Below are positions 8,648-17,406 of a DNA stretch of 64,000 nucleotides, piece after piece. The position numbers were made by a program, and so were the translations under genes. Each line of letters opens with the position of its first letter. Position 1 is the stretch's first letter. The DNA is taken from the NCBI RefSeq assembly GCF_000153405.2, contig NC_020802.1:2065883-2129882 (forward strand), in the 5' to 3' direction. The stretch comes from Psychromonas sp. CNPT3 (GTDB lineage: Bacteria; Pseudomonadota; Gammaproteobacteria; Enterobacterales; Psychromonadaceae). The notes beneath the pieces were generated by a model that was given only the letters and a program-made list of their open reading frames with translations, had not been told where the DNA came from and made no database searches.

Positions 8648-9609
8648 TGAGCCTTTTTTGGTCAATGTGGATCTCTATCATTACCCTTATCGTGGTAATT
8701 GGTTGTGCGATTTTACTCAGAGCAACCTCAAAAAATGATACAGGAATACCCGAAGGTGAGCCGATGCCTCACACTTTTGATGGTATCCAAGAGTTAAATA
8801 ACCCCTTACCTAAGTGGTGGGTAGGATTATTTTGGTTTACCATTTTCGCAGCAGTTACTTATAGCTTTGCTTACCCCACGTTTACTGCTAATTATAATGG
8901 ATTATTGGATTGGACGAGTGCCGATAAAGATGTAATGTCGCCACAAGAATCTAAGCTCCGCGCGAAAACATCGCATTCTCAATATCAACGTGAAATGGAT
9001 TTAGCTGAAATCAAATATGGCGCGGTATTTAAACAACTTATCTCTAACGATGATGGTACCTATAAAACACTAAGTTATATCGCTAAAGATCCCGAAGCGC
9101 TAAAAGTAGGGCAACGTTTATTCCTACAAAACTGTGCGATGTGCCATGGCTCTGATGCGAGGGGCAGTAAAGGGTTCCCTAACTTAACCGATGATGATTG
9201 GCTATATGGCGGAACAGAAGTGGCCATTAAAACAAGTATTATGCATGGCCGATCGGGTGTGATGGCAGCTTGGAAGGATATACTCGGAGGCAAACAAGGC
9301 GTTAAAGAAGTCGCCAGTTATGTTTTACAACTCAGTGGTCGCCGCGTGAATGCGCTTGAAGCAAAAGCGGGACAAAAGAAATTTGCCCTTTGTGCAGCTT
9401 GTCATGGCGCAGATGGTAAAGGATCTTACGTTTTTGGCGCGCCTAATTTAACCGATAAAACATGGTTATATGGCGGTTCGAGAAAAGCGGTTGAAGCAAC
9501 CATTGCCAATGGTCGCGGTGGCGTTATGCCAGCATGGTCTGAAGTATTAGGTGAAGATAAAGTGCATCTTATTAGCGCATTTGTGTACTCTTTATCCATG
9601 AAAAAATAG
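8647..9609 (+). CDS. ccoP: cbb3-type oxidase diheme subunit III
   Basis: CcoP is the entry point for electrons from soluble cytochromes. The 320-residue protein has two N-terminal membrane segments (about residues 4-24 and 57-76) and a periplasmic domain with two heme c sites, CAMCH (163-167) and CAACH (249-253). These lie in repeated halves, each with a following NLTD..WLYGG block. A hairpin at 9615-9652 lies right after the stop, before the assembly genes. Confidence 0.97.
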   Translation: MSLFWSMWISIITLIVVIGCAILLRATSKNDTGIPEGEPMPHTFDGIQELNNPLPKWWVGLFWFTIFAAVTYSFAYPTFTANYNGLLDWTSADKDVMSPQESKLRAKTSHSQYQREMDLAEIKYGAVFKQLISNDDGTYKTLSYIAKDPEALKVGQRLFLQNCAMCHGSDARGSKGFPNLTDDDWLYGGTEVAIKTSIMHGRSGVMAAWKDILGGKQGVKEVASYVLQLSGRRVNALEAKAGQKKFALCAACHGADGKGSYVFGAPNLTDKTWLYGGSRKAVEATIANGRGGVMPAWSEVLGEDKVHLISAFVYSLSMKK

Positions 9610-9614
9610 AAATG

Positions 9615-9652
9615 AGGGTGGGTCTGTTTTATAAATAAAATAGATCTCCCCT
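9615..9652 (+). terminator. Hairpin between ccoP and ccoH
   Basis: GGTCTGTTTTAT (9621-9632) pairs with ATAAAATAGATC further on with two G-U pairs, and GGG/CCC extends the base. The stretch ends in CTTTCTT rather than a clean T run. It probably lowers transcription into ccoHIS or protects the ccoNOQP mRNA 3' end. This would help keep oxidase subunits in excess over assembly factors. Confidence 0.5.
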
Positions 9653-9698
9653 TTCTTATCAATAATGCCTTAGGGCGCAGAGATATTTAATTAAAAAT

Positions 9699-10169
9699 AT
9701 GAAAAATGATAATTGGTTTAAACAATTTTGGCCTTGGTTTTTAATCATTTTACCGCTGTGTGCGGTCGTTGCCAGTATAAGTACCTTCGTTATCGCAACA
9801 AATAACCAGCCTGATATGGTCGTCGATGATTACTATACGGTAGGAAAAGCAATTAATGTTGATCTGTCTTTATTAAAAGAAGCAAAGAAACGCGGTATAG
9901 AAGCAACGGTTACCCAAACTGAAAACCAGTTATCGGTGAGTTTTGTTGGTTTAAAAGAGTACAGTGCCATCCTTTTTTCATTGCATCATCCCACCATTGC
10001 GCAAAGAGATCACGTAACAATGCTCACAGCCGACGCGCAAGGACGTTATCATTTTGAAAGTGAAAAAGTATTAACAGGAAAATGGCGGTTACGTATTGAG
10101 CCATTTGATAAAAGTTGGCGTTTAGAAAAAACGATTTATTTACCCTCTAAAAATATCCTAATGCAATGA
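9699..10169 (+). CDS. ccoH: cbb3 oxidase assembly protein FixH/CcoH
   Basis: This 156-residue single-pass protein has a membrane helix at about residues 10-32 and a periplasmic domain. The DDYYTVGKAIN stretch after the helix is typical of FixH/CcoH. The family is needed for stable cbb3 assembly and associates with CcoN and the copper-loading machinery. The stop overlaps the start of ccoI by 4 bp (ATGA), so the two are translationally coupled. Confidence 0.92.
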   Translation: MKNDNWFKQFWPWFLIILPLCAVVASISTFVIATNNQPDMVVDDYYTVGKAINVDLSLLKEAKKRGIEATVTQTENQLSVSFVGLKEYSAILFSLHHPTIAQRDHVTMLTADAQGRYHFESEKVLTGKWRLRIEPFDKSWRLEKTIYLPSKNILMQ

Positions 10170-12556
10170 CACAATCGACGCAGTGTTTCCACTGCAATGA
10201 GCCCAATCCTGCGCACACCCATTTTCAAGTCAACATAAAGGGAATAAACCAAGATTTTTGTTGCCCTGGGTGCCAGGCTGTCGCGCAAATGATCATGGAT
10301 AGCGGCGCGGGCTCTTATTATGAGCATCGCAGCGCGCCTGCGCTTAAAGTTGACACATTGATCCCAGAAGAACTGCAAAAACTTGAATATTACGACATCG
10401 AAAAAATACAAGAAGATTATATAAAACAAGGTGATGAATTTAACGAGATCACCTTAACGGTAGAAGGTGTCACTTGTGCAGCTTGTGCTTGGTTAATTGA
10501 GAAACAGCTACGCCACATCCCCGGTTTACACTTTATTAACGTCAATACCACCTTACAACGCATTGCCCTGCACTGGGATAACAAACAGGTTAAACTCAGC
10601 GCCCTCTTAAAAGCCATTCAAGAAATTGGCTATAAAGCTTATCCCTTTCAAATGGATAAAGAAGAGTTATTCTATCAACAACAAGCAAAAGCTTATTTAC
10701 GCCGATTAGGCCTCGCAGGCCTTGCTACCATGCAAATTATGATGTTTGCGATTGCCCTTTATGGCGACTTTTTCTCCTCCATGGAGACGCAGTTCATACA
10801 ATACTTTCGCTGGGTCAGTTTTATTCTCGCCACCCCCGTGCTCTTGTATAGCGCGCAACCATTTTACATTAATGCTTGGCGCGACATAAAACAGCGCACA
10901 TTGGGCATGGATATCCCTATCTCTATTGCGTTATTAAGCGCCTACAGCGCTTCAGCTTATGCCACTATTTTCGGCCAAGGTGAAGTATACTTTGAGTCCG
11001 TCTCAATGTTTACTTTTCTGCTTTTACTGGGGCGCTCTCTGGAGCTTCGAGCGCGCCGTAAAGCCTCTGAAACCAGCAATAATTTACTGCGATTACTGCC
11101 TACCATGGCCACACTCCTTGAAGGTGATGAGCAGATTTTGATGCCGGCAAAGTTGCTCAAGGTTGGACAACTCATTTTAGTGAAAGCGGGCGCAAGTATT
11201 GCTGCCGATGGCTGTATTGTTAGCGGTAAAAGTAGCGTTGAAGAGTCTATGTTAACCGGCGAGTCTGAGCCCATTAGTAAAGGCCCTGATAGCCCCGTTT
11301 TTGCTGGCACCGTTAATATTAGTAGCCCCTTAACAATCCGCGTTGAAAAAGTGATCCAAAAGAGTTTAATCACCGACATTATTCATATGCAAAACAATGC
11401 GCAGATGCATAAACCTAAAATTGAAATTTTAGCCACAAAAGTATCACGCTACTTTGTGGGCGCGCTGTTATTGATAGCGACCATCACTTATATTTCCTGG
11501 CATTTTATCGACGCCTCACAGGCTTTTTGGATCACCCTTTCGGTCCTCGTTGCCACCTGCCCCTGCGCCCTTTCTCTGGCAACGCCAACCGCACTCACTT
11601 GCGCCACCGCCAACCTTAATAAACAAGGTATTTTAATTAAAAAACACCATGTATTAGAGACGTTAAGTGGCATTAAACATATTATTTTTGATAAAACGGG
11701 CACCTTAACCAAAGGCAACTTTAAAGTCCTAAAATGCACGCCTTATCTGCATTATACAAAGCAACAGTGTCTGGATTTGGCAGCTCAAATCGAGCATTTA
11801 TCAGAGCATCCGATTGCCCATGCTTTTAGCGCGCTACAAGTTGATAAAGTCCTCCTAACACAGATATTAAATAAACCTGGCGAAGGGGTACAGGCGCTCT
11901 ATCAAGATAAAGCGCTTAAACTGGGTCATGCTCTTTTTTGTAATATAGCACCTAGCGCGCCATGCTCTAATTTACTTATCTATTTAACACTCGATGCAAA
12001 ACTTATCGCCACGTTTGAATTAGGTGACCAAGTACGCCCGAGTGCCGCGGATATATTGCAGTATTGTAATGCAAACAACATTAAAACAACCCTTTTAAGT
12101 GGTGATATCTCAATGCGCAGTGACGCATTAGTAAAACAGCTAAAAATAGACACTCTGTGTAAAGGTGTCAGCCCACAAGGTAAACTCGCCTATTTGAAAA
12201 AAATACAACGTCATGAAACTGTTTTAATGGTGGGTGACGGTATTAATGACGCTCCCGTGTTAGCGGGCGCTCACGTATCTATTGCATTGAGTAGTGGTAC
12301 AGATATTGCAAAAAACAGTGCAGATGTTATTTTATTAGGCTCGGATCTGGGAAAAATTATTACACTAAAAGAAAATGCCCAAAAAACAGCGCGTATTATT
12401 AAAGAGAATCTTGCGTGGGCGATGCTCTACAACATTATCATTGTGCCACTTGCGGTTAGTGGACATGTACTGCCCTATGTTGCGGTACTCGGCATGTCTT
12501 TTAGTTCTTTAATTGTACTCAGTAATTCTTTACGTCTGCTCAAAGAGAAACGCTAA
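10166..12556 (+). CDS. ccoI: Copper-exporting P1B-type ATPase for cbb3 assembly
   Basis: This 796-residue inner-membrane pump supplies copper for the CuB site. The N-terminus has a Cys-rich zone (Cys7, Cys10, Cys32, Cys33, Cys36) typical of FixI, then an HMA domain with GVTCAAC (Cys104, Cys107). The pump core has the membrane metal motif CPC (465-467), the phosphorylation motif DKTGT (Asp509), the TGES actuator motif near residue 365 and the hinge GDGINDAP. All catalytic residues are present. It sits in ccoH-ccoI-ccoS, and export for oxidase assembly rather than resistance is inferred from this place. Confidence 0.96.
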   Translation: MTQSTQCFHCNEPNPAHTHFQVNIKGINQDFCCPGCQAVAQMIMDSGAGSYYEHRSAPALKVDTLIPEELQKLEYYDIEKIQEDYIKQGDEFNEITLTVEGVTCAACAWLIEKQLRHIPGLHFINVNTTLQRIALHWDNKQVKLSALLKAIQEIGYKAYPFQMDKEELFYQQQAKAYLRRLGLAGLATMQIMMFAIALYGDFFSSMETQFIQYFRWVSFILATPVLLYSAQPFYINAWRDIKQRTLGMDIPISIALLSAYSASAYATIFGQGEVYFESVSMFTFLLLLGRSLELRARRKASETSNNLLRLLPTMATLLEGDEQILMPAKLLKVGQLILVKAGASIAADGCIVSGKSSVEESMLTGESEPISKGPDSPVFAGTVNISSPLTIRVEKVIQKSLITDIIHMQNNAQMHKPKIEILATKVSRYFVGALLLIATITYISWHFIDASQAFWITLSVLVATCPCALSLATPTALTCATANLNKQGILIKKHHVLETLSGIKHIIFDKTGTLTKGNFKVLKCTPYLHYTKQQCLDLAAQIEHLSEHPIAHAFSALQVDKVLLTQILNKPGEGVQALYQDKALKLGHALFCNIAPSAPCSNLLIYLTLDAKLIATFELGDQVRPSAADILQYCNANNIKTTLLSGDISMRSDALVKQLKIDTLCKGVSPQGKLAYLKKIQRHETVLMVGDGINDAPVLAGAHVSIALSSGTDIAKNSADVILLGSDLGKIITLKENAQKTARIIKENLAWAMLYNIIIVPLAVSGHVLPYVAVLGMSFSSLIVLSNSLRLLKEKR

Positions 12557-12557
12557 T

Positions 12558-12743
12558 ATGAGTATTATTTATATTTTAATTCCCGTTGCGATGTTATTTG
12601 TCAGCATTGCCGTGATCATCTTTTTTTGGGCAATAAAAACAGATCAATATAGCGACCTTGATCGTGAAGGTATGAATATTTTATTTGATGACGATCAGCC
12701 AGTCACTCCGTCTAACAAAGAAAAATCAGCACATGATGAATGA
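12558..12743 (+). CDS. ccoS: cbb3 oxidase maturation protein CcoS
   Basis: This 61-residue protein has one membrane helix (about residues 3-24), then FFWAIKTDQYSDLDREGMNILFDDD, which is typical of CcoS. It is required in other species for cofactor insertion into cbb3 oxidase. ATG 12558 directly follows the ccoI stop; a longer in-frame start at 12513 inside ccoI has no support. Its 3' end overlaps the next gene. Confidence 0.92.
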   Translation: MSIIYILIPVAMLFVSIAVIIFFWAIKTDQYSDLDREGMNILFDDDQPVTPSNKEKSAHDE

Positions 12744-13413
12744 TTTTCTCGCGGCCTTGTTAATTGGCCTTCTCGGTGCAGGGCACTGCTTAGGTATGTG
12801 CTCAGGAATTGCTGGCGCCATCACTTTTTCAGAACAACAAAAAGTAAGTAAACTCAGCGCCTATGCTTCACTTATCCTCTACAACATCGGACGGGTGAGC
12901 AGTTACTCACTCGCTGGCGCTATATTTGCCGGTGGAGGAAGCACTCTTATTGTCTTTTTCGGTGGTAAAGATGCCCTTATTTACTTACGCATTTTAGCTG
13001 CCGTACTGATGCTGTTTTTAGCACTTTATATTTCACGCCTGTATTTTGGGCTTTTAAAACTCGAACAACTCGGACAGTTTTTCTGGCGTTTTATTAAACC
13101 CTTCGCACAATACTTCATGCCTCTTAAGCACCCTTTATATGCCTTTCCACTGGGATTTTTTTGGGGTTGGCTACCTTGTGGTTTAGTCTATTCAACGCTT
13201 TCATGGGCGGCCAGCAGTGGCAGTTCAAGCCACGGATTTTTGATCATGCTCGGCTTTGGTTTAGGCACAATGCCCGCCATGCTCAGTGTGGGAAAATTAA
13301 CCCAACATTTAAAATATTACCTTAATCATCGGCTTTTCCGCTATACAAGTGGTCTAATATTAGCCCTTTTTGCAGTGCAAACTTTTTATATTGCATTATT
13401 ACAACTACGATAA
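12733..13413 (+). CDS. Sulfite exporter TauE/SafE-like (UreH_2-type) membrane protein
   Basis: This roughly 226-residue polytopic protein has about six membrane helices. A GHCLGMCSG motif near residue 17 and a second cysteine-bearing helix (WLPCGLVYSTL) resemble DsbD/UreH-type transporters. Homologues commonly follow ccoS and precede fnr in Shewanella- and Vibrio-like genomes, so a role in metal or thiol transport for oxidase assembly is likely but not proven. Tandem ATG codons at 12733 and 12736 are both possible starts. It overlaps ccoS, which implies coupling. Confidence 0.85.
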   Translation: MMNDFLAALLIGLLGAGHCLGMCSGIAGAITFSEQQKVSKLSAYASLILYNIGRVSSYSLAGAIFAGGGSTLIVFFGGKDALIYLRILAAVLMLFLALYISRLYFGLLKLEQLGQFFWRFIKPFAQYFMPLKHPLYAFPLGFFWGWLPCGLVYSTLSWAASSGSSSHGFLIMLGFGLGTMPAMLSVGKLTQHLKYYLNHRLFRYTSGLILALFAVQTFYIALLQLR

Positions 13414-13506
13414 CCCGCGTGTACTCTCCTTGCGCGTACGTCTATGAAACAAAAGTGTGCTCTCTCTTTTACTGGCTATTCAAACTAAGTAACAATAATG
13501 TTAAAC

Positions 13507-13520
13507 TTGATTTAAGTCAA
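13507..13520 (+). promoter_or_regulatory. FNR binding site upstream of fnr
   Basis: TTGATTTAAGTCAA matches the FNR consensus TTGAT-N4-ATCAA at nine of ten positions. Its end is 20 bp before the fnr start codon, a position suited to autorepression. The match is seen directly; the autoregulation is inferred from E. coli practice. Confidence 0.8.
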
Positions 13521-13540
13521 AATTGGAACATATCTGAATT

Positions 13541-14284
13541 ATGGAAAAAAGTAATCTAACACGCGTTCAAACAGGTGGTTGTGCTATTCACTGCCACGAT
13601 TGTAGTATTAGCCAGCTCTGCATTCCTTACTCTCTTAATGAAACAGAGCTCGACCGCCTCGACAATATTATTGATCGTAAAAAACCGATCCAAAAAGGCC
13701 AAGAAATATTTAAAGCCGGCGAAGATATGAAATGTCTCTACGCTATTCGCTCTGGCACGCTAAAATCTTATACCATTACCGAACAAGGTGATGAGCAGAT
13801 CACTGCGTTTCATTTGGCGGGTGACTTGATTGGTTTTGATGCTATCAGTACCGGTATACACCCAAGTTTCGCCCAAGCGCTTGAAACATCCATGATTTGT
13901 GAGATCCCGTATGACACGTTGGATGAACTTTCAACGAGCATGCCAAAATTACGTCAACAAATATTACGCTTAATGAGCGCTGAAATTGTGGGCGACCAAA
14001 ATATGATTTTATTACTCTCAAAGAAAAATGCCGAAGAGCGTCTTGCTTCTTTTATCTATAATTTATCGAATCGATTTGCGATGCGTGGTTTTTCTCCCAA
14101 AGAATTTCGCTTATCCATGACGCGTGGTGATATTGGCAACTATCTTGGCTTAACCGTTAAAACCATCAGCCGTTTACTGGGTCGCTTCCAAAAAAGTGAT
14201 ATGATCGCGGTAAAAGGCAAATATATCAGTGTGTTAGATAGCGTTCAACTCGCACTTTTAGCGGGTGAACGTAATAAACCTTAA
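13541..14284 (+). CDS. fnr: Oxygen-sensing regulator Fnr/EtrA
   Basis: Fnr is a Crp-family activator and repressor that binds DNA under low oxygen when it carries a 4Fe-4S cluster. The 247-residue product has all expected ligands: Cys18, Cys21 and Cys27 in [14 protein letters not shown] (Cys14 is an extra cysteine also present in E. coli) and the distal Cys120 in SMICEIP. A cyclic-nucleotide-binding-like beta-roll is followed by the dimer helix and a helix-turn-helix with [14 protein letters not shown]. That recognition helix matches E. coli Fnr, so the TTGAT half-site is expected. An FNR box lies just upstream, and uspE follows as in E. coli. Confidence 0.97.
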   Translation: MEKSNLTRVQTGGCAIHCHDCSISQLCIPYSLNETELDRLDNIIDRKKPIQKGQEIFKAGEDMKCLYAIRSGTLKSYTITEQGDEQITAFHLAGDLIGFDAISTGIHPSFAQALETSMICEIPYDTLDELSTSMPKLRQQILRLMSAEIVGDQNMILLLSKKNAEERLASFIYNLSNRFAMRGFSPKEFRLSMTRGDIGNYLGLTVKTISRLLGRFQKSDMIAVKGKYISVLDSVQLALLAGERNKP

Positions 14285-14314
14285 TATATTAGTTCAACAC
14301 TTAAATATTGAATA

Positions 14315-14359
14315 AGATCCTTTTTTTTAAAAAAAAGACAGTTTCATGACGAAGGATCT
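14315..14359 (+). repeat. Inverted repeat between fnr and uspE
   Basis: AGATCCTT at 14315-14322 is matched by AAGGATCT at 14352-14359. The loop begins with runs of T and A that can themselves pair. It lies about 30 bp past fnr and is not a textbook terminator, but it may slow or end fnr transcription. Confidence 0.45.
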
Positions 14360-14421
14360 ATTCGTAAGCCTATTTTTGCTCTAAATTATACCTATCAACC
14401 TTAATTAATAGGATGTCTAGT

Positions 14422-15360
14422 ATGCTTAAATATCAAAATATTTTAGTTTTTATCGATCCGAGCAAAGTATCTCAACCCGCCTTAAGCAGAGCTTTCGATA
14501 TTGCCAAAAAAGAGAGCAGTGCAAAAATCACACTTTTCATGTGTTGTTATGATTTAAGTTATGAAATGACGTCTCTTAGTTCAAAAGAAGAACGTGAGTC
14601 CATGCAACAACTTGTTATTAAAGAAAATAAAGAATGGTTAGAGTCCCTTATTCAACCTTTAAATTATCCTGGTATTAGCGTCGAACTCTCCGTTATTTGG
14701 CACCCTCGTCCTTTTCAAGCTGCCATTATTGAAATATTAAAAAAGGGTTATGATTTACTTATCAAAGCCACTCATCCGCATTCTAAACTCAGTGCTATTT
14801 TCTTTACCCCTACCGATTGGAATTTATTACGAAAATGTCCCGTTCCTGTCCTTTTGGTAAAGCATTGCCATTGGCCTGAGCGCGGTAATATTCTTTGTGC
14901 CATTGACTGTAAAGACTTTGATGAAGAAGATCACCACCTACTTAATAATCAAATCATTAATGAAGCAAAAGACATGTCGGAAATCATTAATGCAAAAGTA
15001 CATTTGGTCAATGCTTACCCGACCCCGCCGGTAAATATCATGCTCGAATTACCGGAATTTGATCCGATTGATTATGAAGATGGATTAAAGAAATTCCATG
15101 AGAAAATATTAAACGACTATGCGCAAAGGCATGCAATATCACTACAACGTTGCCATTTAAAACAAGGATTACCCGAAGATGTTATCAGTAAGGTTGCCTG
15201 TTCTATTGATGCCGAATTAGTGGTACTCGGCACCGTGGGTCGATCCGGATTTAGTGCTACTTTACTCGGGCACACAGCAGAGCAAGTCATTGATAATCTA
15301 GATTGCGATTTATTAGCATTAAAACCAGAAGGCTTTAAAAGCCCCATTACCATAGACTAA
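14422..15360 (+). CDS. uspE: Tandem universal stress protein UspE
   Basis: Two Usp domains of about 150 residues each make up this 312-residue cytoplasmic protein. It is co-linear with E. coli UspE (for example FTPTDWNLLRKCP and LPEFDP shared blocks). The C-terminal half keeps a nucleotide-binding-like GTVGRSG motif. ATG 14422 is preferred over ATG 14413, because the AGGA site spaces correctly only for the second. UspE acts in stress resistance and motility in E. coli. The fnr-uspE order is conserved there too. bcp follows after 11 bp. Confidence 0.93.
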   Translation: MLKYQNILVFIDPSKVSQPALSRAFDIAKKESSAKITLFMCCYDLSYEMTSLSSKEERESMQQLVIKENKEWLESLIQPLNYPGISVELSVIWHPRPFQAAIIEILKKGYDLLIKATHPHSKLSAIFFTPTDWNLLRKCPVPVLLVKHCHWPERGNILCAIDCKDFDEEDHHLLNNQIINEAKDMSEIINAKVHLVNAYPTPPVNIMLELPEFDPIDYEDGLKKFHEKILNDYAQRHAISLQRCHLKQGLPEDVISKVACSIDAELVVLGTVGRSGFSATLLGHTAEQVIDNLDCDLLALKPEGFKSPITID

Positions 15361-15371
15361 AGAGAAAACAG

Positions 15372-15839
15372 ATGAACCGATTGATCAAGGGTGATAAAGC
15401 GCCTTTATTTAACCTCCAAGATGAAAACGATAATGCCGTATCTTTAGCCGATTTAAAAGGCAAAAAAGTGCTCATCTACTTTTATCCTCGCGCTATGACG
15501 CCGGGTTGTATTACACAAGCCTGTGGCCTACGTGATAGCCAAACACAGCTAGCAGAGCTTAATACAGTGGTTTATGGTATTAGCCCAGATCCTGTTAAAA
15601 AACTTGCTAATTTTGTCCTTAAAAAAGAGTTAAACTTTGCGCTTCTTAGTGATGAAGATCACCAAGTTGCAGAAGCTTTTGGAGTATGGGGAGAAAAGAA
15701 ATTTATGGGTAAAACATACGACGGTATACACCGCATTAGTTTTTTAATTGATGAAAAGGGTGAAATCGAACATGTTTTTGATAAATTTAAAACCAAAGAG
15801 CACCATCAAGTTGTCTTAGATCACCTGAACGGTCTTTAA
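15372..15839 (+). CDS. bcp: Peroxiredoxin Bcp (thiol peroxidase)
   Basis: This 155-residue AhpC/TSA-family peroxidase reduces H2O2 and organic peroxides in the cytoplasm using thioredoxin or glutaredoxin. The peroxidatic cysteine lies in AMTPGCITQACGLRD (about Cys46), and the second cysteine five residues later is the likely resolving one, as in E. coli Bcp. It is 11 bp after uspE and probably cotranscribed, and is closed by the terminator at 15852-15888. Confidence 0.97.
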   Translation: MNRLIKGDKAPLFNLQDENDNAVSLADLKGKKVLIYFYPRAMTPGCITQACGLRDSQTQLAELNTVVYGISPDPVKKLANFVLKKELNFALLSDEDHQVAEAFGVWGEKKFMGKTYDGIHRISFLIDEKGEIEHVFDKFKTKEHHQVVLDHLNGL

Positions 15840-15851
15840 ATATCAAGTACA

Positions 15852-15888
15852 AAAAAGCGCGGATACATTAAATGTATCCGCGCTTTTT
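15852..15888 (+). terminator. Terminator after bcp
   Basis: A near-perfect stem of about 17 bp (AGCGCGGATACATT core) with a tiny loop has five A before and five T after. It works in either direction and lies 13 bp past bcp. The rest of the gap to perM (15889-16017) shows nothing recognisable. Confidence 0.93.
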
Positions 15889-16017
15889 GTGCTTAGACAA
15901 AGGCCCTGCAGGCGAAAACCCCACAAGCTCAACGCCATGTTCCACATCACAATAATGGGCCAGCTAAACGAGAAAGAGTCCCTAATCAAGCATATTTACG
16001 TGAGATGAGTATCTATT

Positions 16018-17088
16018 TTACGACTCAATTAGTTTTTTCTCAGGGAATGCGTTAAGTAGCGCTTTCACAAGTGTTGCGAGTGGAATGGCAAAAAACACCC
16101 CCCAAAAGCCCCATAAGCCCCCAAAAATTAAGACCGCTATAATGATCATCACCGGATGTAAATTAACAGCATCTGCAAATAAAATGGGCACCACTAAATT
16201 ACCATCAAGCGCCTGCACTATCCCATACGCTAACATTAAATAGGCAAACTCGGGGGTTAGGCCCCATTGAAATAACGCGACAACAGCCACAGGTACCGTT
16301 ACCACCACCGCACCAATGTACGGGATCAATACTGAAAACCCCACTAATACGGCAAGTAAAACAGAGTAGCGCAGATCTAAAAACAAAAAGACTAAATAAG
16401 TGAAAAATCCGACAATAATAATTTCAATCACTTTGCCTCGAATATAATTCATTATCTGCATATTCATTTCGCGGCTAACTTGATCGATTAATTTATGATG
16501 CGTCGGTAAAAATCTAAGCATCTGTTTAATGAGTATATTTTTATCCTTGAGCATAAAAACCATCATTAAAGGCACTAAAATCGCGTAAATAATTAGCGCT
16601 GCAAGATTAAGCAATGATGAAAAAGAATGTGATAGTAAAAAACCGCCACTTTCTAAAACATAATTACGTAAATTTTCCATCAGGCCCGCTAATGTATTGG
16701 CATCAATTAAATCTGGGTATCGACTCGGCAGCGTGAGTACAAAAATTTGTGACTGATTAAACATCGCAGGGAGATCATGTAATAAAGAAATACCTTGTTT
16801 TATGACCGTCGGCACAACGGCAATAAACATAAATATCATAATCGACATAAAGCCTGACATTACGATCAATGTCGCTAAGCCACGGCTTATTTTTAAGCGC
16901 ATTAAATGCATAACGGGCCAATCTAGAAGATAGGATAAAACGAGGGCCACAAATAAAGGTGTTAATATTCCCCCAAAAAAATAAATAGTAAAAAACAGTC
17001 CCAATAAAGAGACAAAAAGTACGCCTAAATGCGGATCTGAAAAGCGCGATTTATACCAAATTGTTAACTCTTGTAACATCAAATTCAA
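16018..17088 (-). CDS. perM: AI-2E family transporter / PerM permease
   Basis: This 356-residue inner-membrane protein of the AI-2E (UPF0118) family has about seven to eight helices. The C-terminal glycine-rich segments (FGGLWGFWGVFFAIPLATL) are typical. The gene sits beside bepA, as perM does in E. coli. Its substrate is not established; some family members act as Na+/H+ antiporters or exporters. Its start overlaps the stop of the TusA-like gene by 4 bp. Confidence 0.9.
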   Translation of the reverse strand: MNLMLQELTIWYKSRFSDPHLGVLFVSLLGLFFTIYFFGGILTPLFVALVLSYLLDWPVMHLMRLKISRGLATLIVMSGFMSIMIFMFIAVVPTVIKQGISLLHDLPAMFNQSQIFVLTLPSRYPDLIDANTLAGLMENLRNYVLESGGFLLSHSFSSLLNLAALIIYAILVPLMMVFMLKDKNILIKQMLRFLPTHHKLIDQVSREMNMQIMNYIRGKVIEIIIVGFFTYLVFLFLDLRYSVLLAVLVGFSVLIPYIGAVVVTVPVAVVALFQWGLTPEFAYLMLAYGIVQALDGNLVVPILFADAVNLHPVMIIIAVLIFGGLWGFWGVFFAIPLATLVKALLNAFPEKKLIES

Positions 17089-17288
17089 CCTTTTGCTTGT
17101 AATTGTATTTTTAACATATCCACTTGATACTGATAATTTTTTTTCTTTAAATAATACAATATATCTTGCATCGCAACCTCGGTTGCAAATAATATCTGTA
17201 CTGAGACCAAGGGGTTAGTTAATAAAAACTCTTTTAATTTCAACAACGAAAGAGGACAGCGACAATGACGTAAATCTAAAATATACAT
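17085..17288 (-). CDS. Small TusA/SirA-family protein
   Basis: This 67-residue protein starts with the TusA-fold pattern DLRHCRCPLSLLK. Cys11-Pro12 occupies the place of the sulfur-carrying cysteine of the CPxP motif, though the second proline is replaced. TusA-family proteins relay persulfide sulfur or pair with membrane transporters. Its 4-bp overlap with perM suggests joint action, but the role is unknown. It is divergent from bepA. Confidence 0.82.
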   Translation of the reverse strand: MYILDLRHCRCPLSLLKLKEFLLTNPLVSVQILFATEVAMQDILYYLKKKNYQYQVDMLKIQLQAKG

Positions 17289-17406
17289 CGAAAACCCTCA
17301 TGTATTTATATTATCAAGATCGCGATAATGACGATGAAAAAAATCATTGCTTGCAATAAATGTAAGCTTGTTTATGATTTTGTTATATTTTTCAGGAGAG
17401 GTTAAC

